Below are positions 29,237 to 37,726 of a DNA stretch of 64,000 bases, piece after piece (the first letter of the stretch is position 1; the number at the start of each line of letters is the position of its first letter). A model generated the notes under the pieces. That model worked only from the letters and a program-made list of their open reading frames with translations, was not told the origin of the DNA and ran no database searches. The stretch is taken from NCBI RefSeq assembly GCF_027924565.1, contig NZ_AP027041.1, positions 3,038,001 through 3,102,000 of the forward strand. The letters are read 5' to 3'. The DNA comes from Lysobacter auxotrophicus (GTDB lineage: Bacteria > Pseudomonadota > Gammaproteobacteria > Xanthomonadales > Xanthomonadaceae). A program made the translations under genes and the position numbers.

Positions 29237-29790
29237 CCCCAGATGCGAAGTGGGTCCAGCAGCGCGTCGGCGAAGTCCATGGGCACTTTCACCTTCTCGC
29301 TCGAGCGCTCGCGGTTCGCGTACAGGTCGCCCACCGCCAGCAGGATCCAGTCCTTCGCCGCGCTGGGGACGGCGTCGGGTGATTCACCGTACCCTGCTGT
29401 AAACACCACACGGACTGCTGCCTGCACTGATGCGGTTGCTGGCCATCCGCCGACGGGCTCAACACGCGCCGGATCGCTCGACAGGTCGACGCGATATGCG
29501 CTGGGCGCAAGTGTCTGCTCGGCGCCGCTCGTGTCCGTGTACTTGAGCGAGGTGATCGAAATCGCCGGCGGCATCGGCAACTCGGCGAGCTGCGCAAAGC
29601 AATCGAGCGTCAGCGTCCACCCGCTCGTGATGAGGGTGCGCCCGATGCGGAATTCGCAATCGGTGCGCGCCGTCTTGATGAGGCCCACGATCTTCGCGTC
29701 CTCTGCATCGCTGTCGACGCGGAGGTGCAGCTTCGCCTCGGCCAGCGTTACCGGCTCGACGCCGGGCTCAGTTGTCCGGCGCAGGCCCAT
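29233..29790 (-). CDS. Head-tail connector (phiE125 gp8 / gp6-like)
   Basis: A 185-residue protein. PVTLAEAKLHLRVDSDAEDA followed by KTARTDCEFRIGRTLIT, then VVFTAGYGESPDAVPSAAKD, is the standard pattern of phiE125 gp8-like connectors that bind the portal ring. Lies between the capsid block and the closure protein gene. Confidence 0.9.
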   Translation of the reverse strand: MGLRRTTEPGVEPVTLAEAKLHLRVDSDAEDAKIVGLIKTARTDCEFRIGRTLITSGWTLTLDCFAQLAELPMPPAISITSLKYTDTSGAEQTLAPSAYRVDLSSDPARVEPVGGWPATASVQAAVRVVFTAGYGESPDAVPSAAKDWILLAVGDLYANRERSSEKVKVPMDFADALLDPLRIWG

Positions 29791-29793
29791 GGC

Positions 29794-29997
29794 TTACTTG
29801 TTCTCGGGCGCGTTGCCGTTCGACTTGTCTTCCGGCGCGCCGCCGTCATCCTTGCCCGCTGGCTTGGCCCAGCCCTCGGCCTTCGCGACGCGGATGAGAT
29901 CGGCGTCGTCCGTTTCGATGACCTGGCCCGCTTCGAAATGCTCAATCTCGACGCCGCGGTGCGCCCAGGAGAAATTCTTCGTTGCCTTCAGCTTCAT
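29794..29997 (-). CDS. Small head-region protein
   Basis: A 67-residue protein (MKLKATKNFSWAHRGVEIEH ... KSNGNAPENK) with a compact beta N-terminal half and an acidic, lysine-rich disordered tail. Its place between the capsid gene hairpin and the connector gene suggests a virion or capsid-associated role. Not recognised beyond that. Confidence 0.65.
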   Translation of the reverse strand: MKLKATKNFSWAHRGVEIEHFEAGQVIETDDADLIRVAKAEGWAKPAGKDDGGAPEDKSNGNAPENK

Positions 29998-30013
29998 GGT
30001 GCTCTCCAAAGCG

Positions 30014-30036
30014 AAGGGCCCCGGTATGGGGCCCTT
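30014..30036 (-). terminator. Hairpin after the major capsid gene
   Basis: AAGGGCCCC and GGGGCCCTT form a perfect 9-bp stem with a 5-base loop, about 30 bases beyond the capsid stop; CGCTTTGG follows. A likely partial terminator or mRNA stabiliser. Confidence 0.6.
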
Positions 30037-30065
30037 CTGTGGGGGGTGGCTTCCGCGCTGCGCGA

Positions 30066-31568
30066 TCAGGTCGCCGCGATCTTCAGCAGCTTGATCGCCT
30101 GCGTGTTGCGCAGCTTGCCGCCGGTGCGCTTGCGCACGTAGAACTTCACGAAGCCCGGGGTGGTGATCTCGTCGCGGGTCATGCGCATGCCCACGCGATC
30201 GGCGATCAGGTAACCCTCCTTGAAGTCGCCGAAGGCGAGCGGGAACGCGTTCGCGGCGACCGCCGGCATGTCTTCCGCCTCGGTGACCGCGTACCCCAGG
30301 AAGGTCGCCGGGGTGCCCACCTGCAACGACGGCTGCCACAGGTACTGGTTCTGGCTGTCCTTGTACTTGCGCAGGGCCGACAGGACCAGCTTCGAGGTCA
30401 GCCAGCGGGCGTTGTTGCGATAGCGCGCGCGCAGCGAGTAGACCATGTCGAGGAAGATGTCCGCACTGGTGGGCATCGCCGCAGCCTGGCCGGACGCGAT
30501 GTACTGCAACGTGCCGAAGGCCCGCGCGGCGTCCGCGGTGGTGACCGGCGCCGGGCCCGCCAGGATGCCGGTCGGCTTATTGGTGCCATCACCGCTGATG
30601 TACGCCAGACCCTCGCCCGCCGCGATCGCTTCGGAGGCCGAGGACACGAGCCAGCCTTCGACGTCGAAGAACAGGTCGTCCAGCGACTCCTCCGAGGCCT
30701 GCGGCTTGGCCGAAGCCATGCCGAAGGTCGGCGCCACTTCCGCGAGGTTCGGAGTGTTGGTCTGGGAGCGCGCTCCGGTTTCGCCCACCCACTCGAACGC
30801 GGCGCCGTTGATGTCGAACAGCTCCTTGTAGTCCGGGCTGCCGACAGTGCGCACCGTGGCGATCTGGCGGATCGGCGAAATGTCCACCGACAGGCGCGCG
30901 ATCGCACGCTCGATCACTTCGGGCAGCGCGAAGCCACCGGCCGAGCCGGTGGAGGTGACGGTCTGCGTTGCGCGGGTTTCGAAGCCGTCGTCATCGCCGA
31001 ACGCCTTGGCCTCGATGGCACGCAGTGCCTTGGCGCGCTGCTGCAGCGCCGTGCGACGCTCCGGATCGTGGGGATTGCGGACCCACGAAAGAAACGCCGA
31101 CTTGTAGGCATCGGCTTCCGGGCTCTGCTTCTCGCTGCGGTCCCCGCCCTGCGAACCGGGGCGTGCGAGCTTGGTTTCGACTTTCTCCAGGCGCGACTTC
31201 GCCTCGTTCAGCGCGTCGATGTGGCTGTCCATCTTGGCCAGCTTCGCGTCCAGGTCGGTGGTCGACTGACCCTTCTTGATCGCGTCGATGCGCTCGTCGT
31301 TGGTCTTCTTGTACTCGTCGAACGCGGTGGCGATCTTGTCCAGCGCATCGGCGACCGACTTGATGGTCGGCTCTTCGCGCTTCTCGTAGAGACCCACGGC
31401 AACCGCCTGCGCGAGGCGTGCGCGGAACGCCGCGAAGTCACGGGTCATGCCGTCGGCCGGTACTGCGACGACGCACGCGGCCAGCATCAGCGGATCGGCC
31501 GAGGCATGGCCGACGGTGAGAACGAGCGCGATCACTACTGCGATCGCGAGGATCTGGGAAATCTTCAT
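30066..31568 (-). CDS. HK97-type major capsid protein with delta domain
   Basis: A 500-residue HK97-fold shell protein. After an unusual hydrophobic N-terminus (MKISQILAIAVVIALVLTVG) comes a coiled-coil scaffold-like delta domain (IKSVADALDKIATAFDEYKK onward), normally removed by the prohead protease. The mature fold starts about residue 195 (TVTSTGSAGGFALPEVIER) and includes ISGDGTNKPTGIL, the E-loop/P-domain parts and FGDFKEGYLIADRVGMRMT. The leader looks like a signal peptide, odd for a cytoplasmic shell protein. It overlaps the protease gene by 4 bases. Confidence 0.93.
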   Translation of the reverse strand: MKISQILAIAVVIALVLTVGHASADPLMLAACVVAVPADGMTRDFAAFRARLAQAVAVGLYEKREEPTIKSVADALDKIATAFDEYKKTNDERIDAIKKGQSTTDLDAKLAKMDSHIDALNEAKSRLEKVETKLARPGSQGGDRSEKQSPEADAYKSAFLSWVRNPHDPERRTALQQRAKALRAIEAKAFGDDDGFETRATQTVTSTGSAGGFALPEVIERAIARLSVDISPIRQIATVRTVGSPDYKELFDINGAAFEWVGETGARSQTNTPNLAEVAPTFGMASAKPQASEESLDDLFFDVEGWLVSSASEAIAAGEGLAYISGDGTNKPTGILAGPAPVTTADAARAFGTLQYIASGQAAAMPTSADIFLDMVYSLRARYRNNARWLTSKLVLSALRKYKDSQNQYLWQPSLQVGTPATFLGYAVTEAEDMPAVAANAFPLAFGDFKEGYLIADRVGMRMTRDEITTPGFVKFYVRKRTGGKLRNTQAIKLLKIAAT

Positions 31569-32281
31569 GGGGTGTTCCTTGCTTGGGATTGGAGGGTGTC
31601 GAGCAGCCGCTGGGCTGCCCTCATTGCCTGGGCGGTCGAATCTGCGGACTCACTCCGCTCTTCTCCCATCCGCATGACGCGCGACACGAATGCCGTTGCG
31701 TCGGCCTTGCTGAATCCGGCATCACGCAGGATTCGCTCAGCATCTTTCGGGGCTGCCATGCCGTCGGCAGCCTTCACGTTCGTCACCCGCGCCTTCTCGT
31801 TCGCTGGGAACGTCACCAGCGAGACCTCCCAGAGATCGATCTCGGTGAGCGTGCGAACGTCGGTTTCGCGATCGTAGGTCCACTGCTTCGATACGAAGCC
31901 GATGGACAGGCCGTTGAGCGCGCCCAGCTTCAGCAGCGCGTGCGCCTCTTTGCCTCGGCTGGTGTCGAGTGCGAGCTTGCCCTTGATGCGAAGACCCTTC
32001 GAGTCCTCGACCATTTCAGTCCAGACGCCGATCGGCTCGTCTGGGTTGTGCTGCCACAGCATCGCCGGCATCGTCCCCTCGGCTTTGTGCTCGGACAGCG
32101 AGGCAGCGAAAGCGCCTGGAGCGATGACGTCGTCGTAGTTGTCGCGTACGCCGAAAACGGAGCCGTAGCCCTCGATGCTGCCGTCATCGCCGGTCGCGCG
32201 AAGCTCCAGAACGTAGGAGCGCACCTCGCGGCCACCGCGAGCTTCGCGCAGCTCGAGCATCGGTCGGTTATTCATCGTCAT
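31565..32281 (-). CDS. HK97-family prohead protease (S78)
   Basis: A 238-residue serine protease that matures the procapsid and removes the capsid delta domain. The start of the fold (IEGYGSVFGVRDNYDDVIAP) and the catalytic His78 (WQHNPDEPIG) and Ser126 (ALNGLSIGF) are clear. It overlaps the portal gene by 14 bases and the capsid gene by 4. Confidence 0.93.
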   Translation of the reverse strand: MTMNNRPMLELREARGGREVRSYVLELRATGDDGSIEGYGSVFGVRDNYDDVIAPGAFAASLSEHKAEGTMPAMLWQHNPDEPIGVWTEMVEDSKGLRIKGKLALDTSRGKEAHALLKLGALNGLSIGFVSKQWTYDRETDVRTLTEIDLWEVSLVTFPANEKARVTNVKAADGMAAPKDAERILRDAGFSKADATAFVSRVMRMGEERSESADSTAQAMRAAQRLLDTLQSQARNTP

Positions 32282-33470
32282 CCCCTGTCGGCTTGCTGCC
32301 GGACATGTTCAAAGGCGTCAGCGGGTCGTCGAGGCCAGGCAGCGGGTCTTTGCCTTCCTCGTCGCGGATTTCATTGCGGGTGTAGATGCCCATTTCGGCC
32401 ATCGTGCGCGCCCACATCGCGCGGTCCTTCATGGAACCCGCCATCAGGTAGCGCGTGTCGAACTCTGTGAACAACGGGCCCGAACCATCGAGCAGCGTCT
32501 CGTCAAGTCGCTGCGTCCAGGCACGGTGCCAAGGCGCCAGCGTGTGCTTCGTGTGTGCGCCGAAGAACGCTTCGGAGCTTGCAAACGTCGCCGACTTATC
32601 GGAGTGGCCGACCATGATCGGGAACACGCCATAGCCACGGCAGATCTCCTCGATCTGCAGGCGCCGCGTCTCCACGTGCTGTGCATCCACGCCCGTCATC
32701 GCAGTGCTGAACCATTTCGCAGCCCGGTCGAGTACCAGCGGAATGCCGTTGTTCTCTGCGCCGGCGGACTTCTTCAGCCATGCGGTCAAACGCGCATGCT
32801 GTTCCGTCGACAGGTTGCCCTCGACGGAGTACGTACCGCTCGGCCGAAGGCCGTTCGCGTGCATCGCCTCCTGGCTCCGCTCTGTGGCCATGGCGAGGCC
32901 GATTGCATGACGAGCGAGCACGACAGCGTTGAGGCTGTTCATCCAATCCCACTGCACGCCGTTCAGAACGAAGACCTCGTCGGGCGTGAATTCACCGATG
33001 AGGCCGAACTCATCCCAGCATCGGTAGCGCACTTCGTAACGCGCCACCTTACGCACGTCCCAGCGCCCCGGCATCACGGGGATCAGCTCACGCACGCGAC
33101 GGTTATCCCCGCGAACCTTCAGAGACAGCCCGGTACCGGTCAGTGCGGCATGCAAGGTCATCTGCCGGCGCCATTCGAACGACGTCTGCCACTCATTCGG
33201 GCGACGGCTGAGAAGCCGGTATTCGGGGATGTTGGTCGCCTTCTCGCGCGTGCCATCCGCCTTCTCGCGGTACACGTGCAGGTCAGGCGTCGCGCATCCG
33301 TCAGCGATCGCCTTGACGCAAGCGAGCACCGTCGTGACCTGCAGCGCGGTCTTGTCGGTGACGGCAAAGCCGGCCACGCGGCCGCCGCCAGTCCCGTCGA
33401 TCAGATCTGCGACCTGGTCGTAGGTGAGCTGTGCGGCTTTTCGGCCCAGCAGTCGGTCGAGAATCTTCAA
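32268..33470 (-). CDS. HK97-type portal protein
   Basis: A 400-residue portal subunit forming the dodecameric DNA gate. VTDKTALQVTTVLACVKAIA and RRPNEWQTSFEWRRQM are family marks, with GYGVFPIMVGHSDKSATFAS in the middle. The acidic tail (GSKPTGDDDE) is common. It lies just after the large terminase gene, in the normal order. Confidence 0.94.
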   Translation of the reverse strand: MKILDRLLGRKAAQLTYDQVADLIDGTGGGRVAGFAVTDKTALQVTTVLACVKAIADGCATPDLHVYREKADGTREKATNIPEYRLLSRRPNEWQTSFEWRRQMTLHAALTGTGLSLKVRGDNRRVRELIPVMPGRWDVRKVARYEVRYRCWDEFGLIGEFTPDEVFVLNGVQWDWMNSLNAVVLARHAIGLAMATERSQEAMHANGLRPSGTYSVEGNLSTEQHARLTAWLKKSAGAENNGIPLVLDRAAKWFSTAMTGVDAQHVETRRLQIEEICRGYGVFPIMVGHSDKSATFASSEAFFGAHTKHTLAPWHRAWTQRLDETLLDGSGPLFTEFDTRYLMAGSMKDRAMWARTMAEMGIYTRNEIRDEEGKDPLPGLDDPLTPLNMSGSKPTGDDDE

Positions 33471-33472
33471 GT

Positions 33473-35155
33473 CTATTCGTCCCAGAATGAGCCGCCCTGC
33501 GCGGCCGGGTTAAGTCCCATGAGCGACACCGCGTTGAATGTCGCCATCAGCGGGTCGATCTTTGCGGAACCGCTCGCCTGCTTCGTGATCGTGATCGCGT
33601 TGCCCTTCGGCTCTACCTTTGCGTTACCGACGCACCACGCCATCAGAGGCTGCGCGCCGTGCACCAGCTCGCCGCCGGCGACTACTCGCTCAGTCGACTT
33701 GATCGCACCGTTGAGCTTGTAGCCCTGCGAAATCGCAACGATCTGCCCGCCGGGGCCCGCGGTGAATCCGCGTTCCTCGGTGGTGAGTTCGTCCACGATG
33801 TCGTTGATGCCTGCGGCATCTACGCCGATCGCGTTCTCGTCTGGCACCAGGTCCGCTTCCCGTAAGCGCGACACGATGTCGGCAACTTGCAGCACGTCCT
33901 GCCCGGGGAGTTCGACTATGGTCAGGTCGCCGACCTTTTCCAGGTCGAGCAGCTTCGGCGCGATGTCCTTCCGCCGCTCGAGAACGATTCGATGGGCCCA
34001 CGCATGGGCCCAGTGAAGCCACCGGCGCGTATCGCGCTCCCGGCCGACCACCACGAGACCGAGCAAGTCGTCCAGGCCACCGCCGTCGATTCCGACGGTC
34101 ACGACCTCGCTTCGCTCGATCAGCGAGTCGAGCGTCAGGGTCGAATCACCCTGCGCTTCCCAGAAATCCGCGCCCGCCCAACGGTCCGACCGAAGAGCCA
34201 GCCCGATCTCGACGTTCAAGTGCTTTGCGAGGAAGCCGCGCACCGATTCCTCGCCGGCGGTCTGAGCCTTCCGCAGCTCCCGCTCGAGGAATTCCCTGTC
34301 CACGGAGTACCCGAGGTTCGGGTTCACCATCCCGAAGTTTTCCGGATCGAGATGCCCCTTCTTGGCGATCACGTCGGCCGGGAACTCGTAGATGATCGGG
34401 ACGAAGCGCTTGTCCACGATCTTCCCGTCGCGCACGTCGCGCGCGTACTGCAGCTTCTGCCGGAAGACGCCGGCGGGCGGATCATCCGACTGCGTGGTCA
34501 GGTAGATCACGAACCCTTCCGGGCGTGATGCGAGGCCACCGATCGCTTCGCGCAGCATGTTCTCGGCATCGGCCTGCTTGCCGAACAGCCAGAGCTCATC
34601 GACCAGCGTACCGACTGACTTCTTGCCGCCGACGGTGTTGTTGTCGGCCGCGACCACCTTCAGGCTCGCGCCGCTCTCGCGGTGCGTGATCGTCTTCACG
34701 TGGTTTTGCGGGTGCATCAGCGTCGCGAGGTCTTCGTCAACGCGCTCCTGGCACATGTCGCGTGCCGGAGCGAAGCTGTTGTTCGCGATTTCGATCGTGG
34801 GCGCGAGGATCGCGAACTCGGCGGACTGCCGCCAGTTCAAGATCAGCGCCGTCATCATGATCCCGGCGGCGACCGTGGACTTCGAGTTCTTCTTCGGCAA
34901 CAGCACGAACCATTCCGTGATCAGCCGGCGACCCGTCGAGGCGTCGTAGGCGCCGAAGATCGACGCGACGAGATCGAAGACCCACTGATCGCATGCCTCC
35001 CCGAAGGTCGGGCTGCCAGGCGCATCGACGATCCGCAGCTCCTTGAAGACCCGCAGCGCGATCGCCGCCTGGTCCGGGAAGATCGGCGGCGGGATGATGG
35101 GCTGATGCGCCCGCAGCCGGTCTTCCCAGTCAGGGCACGCGGTCGACCATTCCAT
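33473..35155 (-). CDS. Terminase large subunit
   Basis: A 560-residue packaging motor ATPase and nuclease. Walker A is the modified form LLPKKNSKST (residues 85-94) and Walker B is TLVDELWLF with Asp186-Glu187; the nuclease domain includes VGIDGGGLDDLLG and GVDAAGINDIVDE with acidic metal ligands. This matches the HK97-like Terminase_1 group, usually cos-type. It follows the small subunit by 3 bases. Confidence 0.94.
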   Translation of the reverse strand: MEWSTACPDWEDRLRAHQPIIPPPIFPDQAAIALRVFKELRIVDAPGSPTFGEACDQWVFDLVASIFGAYDASTGRRLITEWFVLLPKKNSKSTVAAGIMMTALILNWRQSAEFAILAPTIEIANNSFAPARDMCQERVDEDLATLMHPQNHVKTITHRESGASLKVVAADNNTVGGKKSVGTLVDELWLFGKQADAENMLREAIGGLASRPEGFVIYLTTQSDDPPAGVFRQKLQYARDVRDGKIVDKRFVPIIYEFPADVIAKKGHLDPENFGMVNPNLGYSVDREFLERELRKAQTAGEESVRGFLAKHLNVEIGLALRSDRWAGADFWEAQGDSTLTLDSLIERSEVVTVGIDGGGLDDLLGLVVVGRERDTRRWLHWAHAWAHRIVLERRKDIAPKLLDLEKVGDLTIVELPGQDVLQVADIVSRLREADLVPDENAIGVDAAGINDIVDELTTEERGFTAGPGGQIVAISQGYKLNGAIKSTERVVAGGELVHGAQPLMAWCVGNAKVEPKGNAITITKQASGSAKIDPLMATFNAVSLMGLNPAAQGGSFWDE

Positions 35156-35158
35156 GGA

Positions 35159-35605
35159 TCAGTTCGCCCGTGTCCGCGGAGGCGGCGCCGTTGGAGCGAA
35201 GCGACCGCCGGCAACAGCGCCTGCCGCTGCCTTCTTCTCTTCCTTCTTCCCACCCTCGCCCTTCTTCGCATGGGTGTACTGCACCGCCGCGATGGCCGCC
35301 TTTACCTGCAGGCCGGTGGCATCGACCACGCCGAGGGCGACGTCCTGCAAGAGCTGGAGCATGTCTCGACCTTCGATCGGCACCGGCGTCGACTTGGTCC
35401 GCTTCAGCGCGCCGCCATGCGGCTGCCCTTCGAGCGCAGTTTTCACCGCCGTTGGCGGCTTGCCATTTGCTGATTTCCGCGCCGCTGCATTTGCTGATTT
35501 CGGAGCCTTCGCGGGGACTCGCGCCTTGGGCTTGCGGCCCGCTCCGGGCCTTGCGCCGCCTGCGTTTTTGCGCGGCCCGCCGCTTAGTCCCTTAACGCCT
35601 GCCAT
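35159..35605 (-). CDS. Putative terminase small subunit
   Basis: A 148-residue basic protein. MAGVKGLSGGPRKNAGGARP is a familiar start for HK97-group small terminase-like proteins. The middle (GRDMLQLLQDVALGVVDATG) is helical and the tail is Lys/Ala-rich. Start ATG 35605 is chosen because the frame upstream (to 35779) lies in the neighbouring nuclease gene region. It probably binds the packaging site and recruits the large subunit. Confidence 0.75.
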   Translation of the reverse strand: MAGVKGLSGGPRKNAGGARPGAGRKPKARVPAKAPKSANAAARKSANGKPPTAVKTALEGQPHGGALKRTKSTPVPIEGRDMLQLLQDVALGVVDATGLQVKAAIAAVQYTHAKKGEGGKKEEKKAAAGAVAGGRFAPTAPPPRTRAN

Positions 35606-35666
35606 TTGCTGATTACCGAGAGAGTTCGTAGGGGGAAAAAAATCTCTGCATGGGAGGACAGGCGGT

Positions 35667-36194
35667 TTACGCGGCGAGCGACGGCGAAGATTTGACGCCC
35701 CCCTCCCCCTCGTTGGCCGCCGGCCAGTTGCGCCCTCGAATGAGGCGAGGGATATAGCTAGGGTGGACATGGAACTCATTGGCGAGACATCTGCTCGGCT
35801 CGCCCGCCGCCGCCCTTAGTCGGATGTCCAGCACCTGGGCCGCACTCAGCCTGCGATGTCGCGCCTTCATGCTATGACCCAGCGTGCCGTGTCGGATTGC
35901 ATCAGCCGCATTCTCAGCGTGCGTTCCCCACTGCAGGTTGGCCGGACGGTTGTTCGCCTTGTCACCGTCCATGTGGCGGCACACGCTGCCCGGTTTCGGA
36001 AGCCCAGCGAACGCAAGCAGTACGAGACGATGGACAGGCTGCCTGTCCCTTCCGGTGCTTCCTTTCAGTGTTACCCGCTGGTACCCGTGCTTGTCGGGCT
36101 GCGATGAGAGGAGGTTCAGCGAACCACTCCGAGCGGAGTAGATGAGTCCTTCTTCGCTTGCCCAGTACCCCTCAAAGCCAGGTATCTCCTTCAT
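35667..36194 (-). CDS. NUMOD4-HNH homing endonuclease
   Basis: A 175-residue free-standing homing nuclease. The NUMOD4 motif is at the N-terminus (EIPGFEGYWASEEGLIYS) and the HNH core follows: HRLVLLAFAG, then CRHMDGDKANNRPANLQWGT with His and Asn metal and catalytic residues. A C-terminal helix-turn-helix (LRAAAGEPSRCLANEFHVHP) should read DNA. It separates the small terminase gene from the other HNH gene, with an ATGA contact. It may be a selfish insertion. Confidence 0.85.
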   Translation of the reverse strand: MKEIPGFEGYWASEEGLIYSARSGSLNLLSSQPDKHGYQRVTLKGSTGRDRQPVHRLVLLAFAGLPKPGSVCRHMDGDKANNRPANLQWGTHAENAADAIRHGTLGHSMKARHRRLSAAQVLDIRLRAAAGEPSRCLANEFHVHPSYIPRLIRGRNWPAANEGEGGVKSSPSLAA

Positions 36195-36508
36195 CACCGG
36201 CTCCGTCGCTGCCCGAGGTCGGCTCTGGTCTTCGCCTCGTGGCATCCATCGGTGCCGATACACAGCACTTGGCAGTTCGCGTCCACGTCCAAGCCTCCCT
36301 GCGACAGGGCAACAACGTGATCGAGCTCGAAGCCATGCGGATACGCCACGAGCCGACCGCACTTCGCGCAGTGCGGGTCCTTCGACCAGATGCGCAGCCT
36401 GCGGTTCTGCAGCGTGCGCCCGGTGATACGGCGGTCGCTGGCGGTGGGCACGTTCTGCACCCTGCTGCGCAGCGTGGCCACTTTGGGACGGAGCGTGGTG
36501 AGCTTCAC
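36194..36508 (-). CDS. Packaging-associated HNH endonuclease
   Basis: A 104-residue HNH protein beside the terminase genes, as in many cos-type phages where it helps terminase cut at cos. Motifs: CAKCGRLVAYPHGFELDHVV and ALSQGGLDVDANCQVLC. GTG 36508 is preferred over ATG 36532: GGAG lies 6 bases upstream and the codon overlaps the Rz stop (GTGA), giving a start VKLTTLRPK typical of relatives. Confidence 0.82.
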   Translation of the reverse strand: MKLTTLRPKVATLRSRVQNVPTASDRRITGRTLQNRRLRIWSKDPHCAKCGRLVAYPHGFELDHVVALSQGGLDVDANCQVLCIGTDGCHEAKTRADLGQRRSR

Positions 36509-37026
36509 CGCTTGCTCCGCACCACGCCACATGCGTTATCGGTGCTGATCAGTTCAGCTTGGAGCCACTGGATCCAGGCGTCGGCCGCATCGGCTCCTGC
36601 AACAAGGTCCGCCGCGCCTGTTGCCCGAAGGTCGGCGTAGCCATCTTGTCGTGTGGGATCGGCGGCAGCGTCACGGTCGGAGGGTCCGGGCGCACCACAG
36701 GACCACCACGGGTGCAGGCTGACAGCGCCACCGCGCAGGCCAGCAACGAGATCAGCACGGGCACGCTTCGCATCGGACTTCGCCTCCTGGTAACGGGCGT
36801 CGGCCGCGGCGCGGTCGACCTTGGCCTGCTCGCTGGCGGCCTTTGCGTTGTCGGCTGCAACGCGGGTCTTCTCGGCCAGGTCGCCGAGGATCTGCGCGTA
36901 GTAGCCCTTGGTGACGGCATGGTCGCGGCGCTCCTGATCCAGCGCGGCCGCGCCCTTGTCGTAGCCGCACTTCACGAGGCCACCCGCGAGCAGCGCGAGC
37001 AGGACCAGCGCCGCACCCCAGCGCAT
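36505..37026 (-). CDS. i-spanin (Rz-like)
   Basis: A 173-residue inner-membrane spanin. One N-terminal membrane helix (MRWGAALVLLALLAGGLVKC) is followed by a long periplasmic coiled coil (KTRVAADNAKAASEQAKVDR). It joins with the Rz1-like lipoprotein to fuse the two membranes at the end of lysis. The open frame runs further upstream but the helix-first start at 37026 is standard. Rz1 is embedded in another frame. Confidence 0.85.
   Translation of the reverse strand: MRWGAALVLLALLAGGLVKCGYDKGAAALDQERRDHAVTKGYYAQILGDLAEKTRVAADNAKAASEQAKVDRAAADARYQEAKSDAKRARADLVAGLRGGAVSLHPWWSCGAPGPSDRDAAADPTRQDGYADLRATGAADLVAGADAADAWIQWLQAELISTDNACGVVRSKR
36549..36773 (-). CDS. o-spanin lipoprotein (Rz1-like), nested in Rz
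   Basis: A 74-residue outer-membrane lipoprotein read in a different frame inside the Rz gene. The signal MRSVPVLISLLACAVALSAC ends in the lipobox LSAC (Cys20), followed by a proline-rich mature part (VVRPDPPTVTLPPIP). This fully embedded arrangement is well known for Rz1. Confidence 0.85.
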   Translation of the reverse strand: MRSVPVLISLLACAVALSACTRGGPVVRPDPPTVTLPPIPHDKMATPTFGQQARRTLLQEPMRPTPGSSGSKLN

Positions 37027-37043
37027 CAGGGTCGGATACGGGT

Positions 37044-37229
37044 TCAATGGCGCGGCTCCTTCGTGACGAACGTGTCGCCGACGTTCCCGGCCATGTAGAG
37101 CCCGAGGAGCCACTTCGTGTACTCGAGCAGCTGGTCGCTGGTGATCTGGCCGAACGCGAACGCGGTGGCGGCCATGAAGATCAGCACGCAGGTGAGGATG
37201 AACTTGCGGCTGGCGAAGCGCGTGTCCAT
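37044..37229 (-). CDS. Small membrane protein, second holin or antiholin
   Basis: A 61-residue protein with one clear helix (FILTCVLIFMAATAFAFGQI) and a weaker one (WLLGLYMAGNVGDTFV). ATG 37229 overlaps the endolysin stop (ATGA), so it is translated with it. Position between endolysin and spanins fits a second holin/antiholin or pinholin. Confidence 0.7.
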   Translation of the reverse strand: MDTRFASRKFILTCVLIFMAATAFAFGQITSDQLLEYTKWLLGLYMAGNVGDTFVTKEPRH

Positions 37230-37726
37230 CAGATGCGGCCCTCGCACAGCCGGCGCTCGTCTGCACGGCGCCTCTCAAGCCCAAGGAGCCTGCGACCGCC
37301 GGCACGCGTCCAGTTCGACAGTTCCGCACAGGCGCCAACCCAATCGCCCGCGTTGGCCTTAATGCGAATCCGAGGCTGGTTGCCGCTCTTCAGCCAGCAC
37401 AGGCCGTCGCGCACGCCGGGATGGCCCGGGCCGACGTTGTACGCGAACGAGATCAGCGCGGCCTCCTGGTGCGGCAGCATCGGCGCCTTCACGCATGCAT
37501 GCACCACCTCGCGCGCCTCTTCGAGATCACGTGCGAGGAACGATTCGCACTCCGCGCGGCTGTACTGGCGGCGCTGGACGTCCGTGGTTGTGCCGTAGCA
37601 GACGGTGAGCACGCCGACAGCGTCGATGTATGGATCGGCCTTGTAGCCCTCCCACTTCATCACGACGCCAGCTGCGAGCGCGAGCGCGCCAGCAGCGATA
37701 CCGGCGACGACAGAACCCTTATTCAT
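37229..37726 (-). CDS. GH24 SAR endolysin (lysozyme)
   Basis: A 165-residue muramidase of the phage lysozyme family. The catalytic triad spacing Glu-8-Asp-5-Thr is present: Glu26 (KWEGYKADPY), Asp35 and Thr41 (YIDAVGVLTVCYGTT). The N-terminal 23 residues (VVAGIAAGALALAAGVVM) are a weakly hydrophobic, Gly/Ala-rich signal-anchor-release segment, so export is by Sec and the enzyme is kept tethered until release. Extra cysteines (44, 60, 78, 109, 132) may take part in disulfide control. Confidence 0.88.
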   Translation of the reverse strand: MNKGSVVAGIAAGALALAAGVVMKWEGYKADPYIDAVGVLTVCYGTTTDVQRRQYSRAECESFLARDLEEAREVVHACVKAPMLPHQEAALISFAYNVGPGHPGVRDGLCWLKSGNQPRIRIKANAGDWVGACAELSNWTRAGGRRLLGLERRRADERRLCEGRI

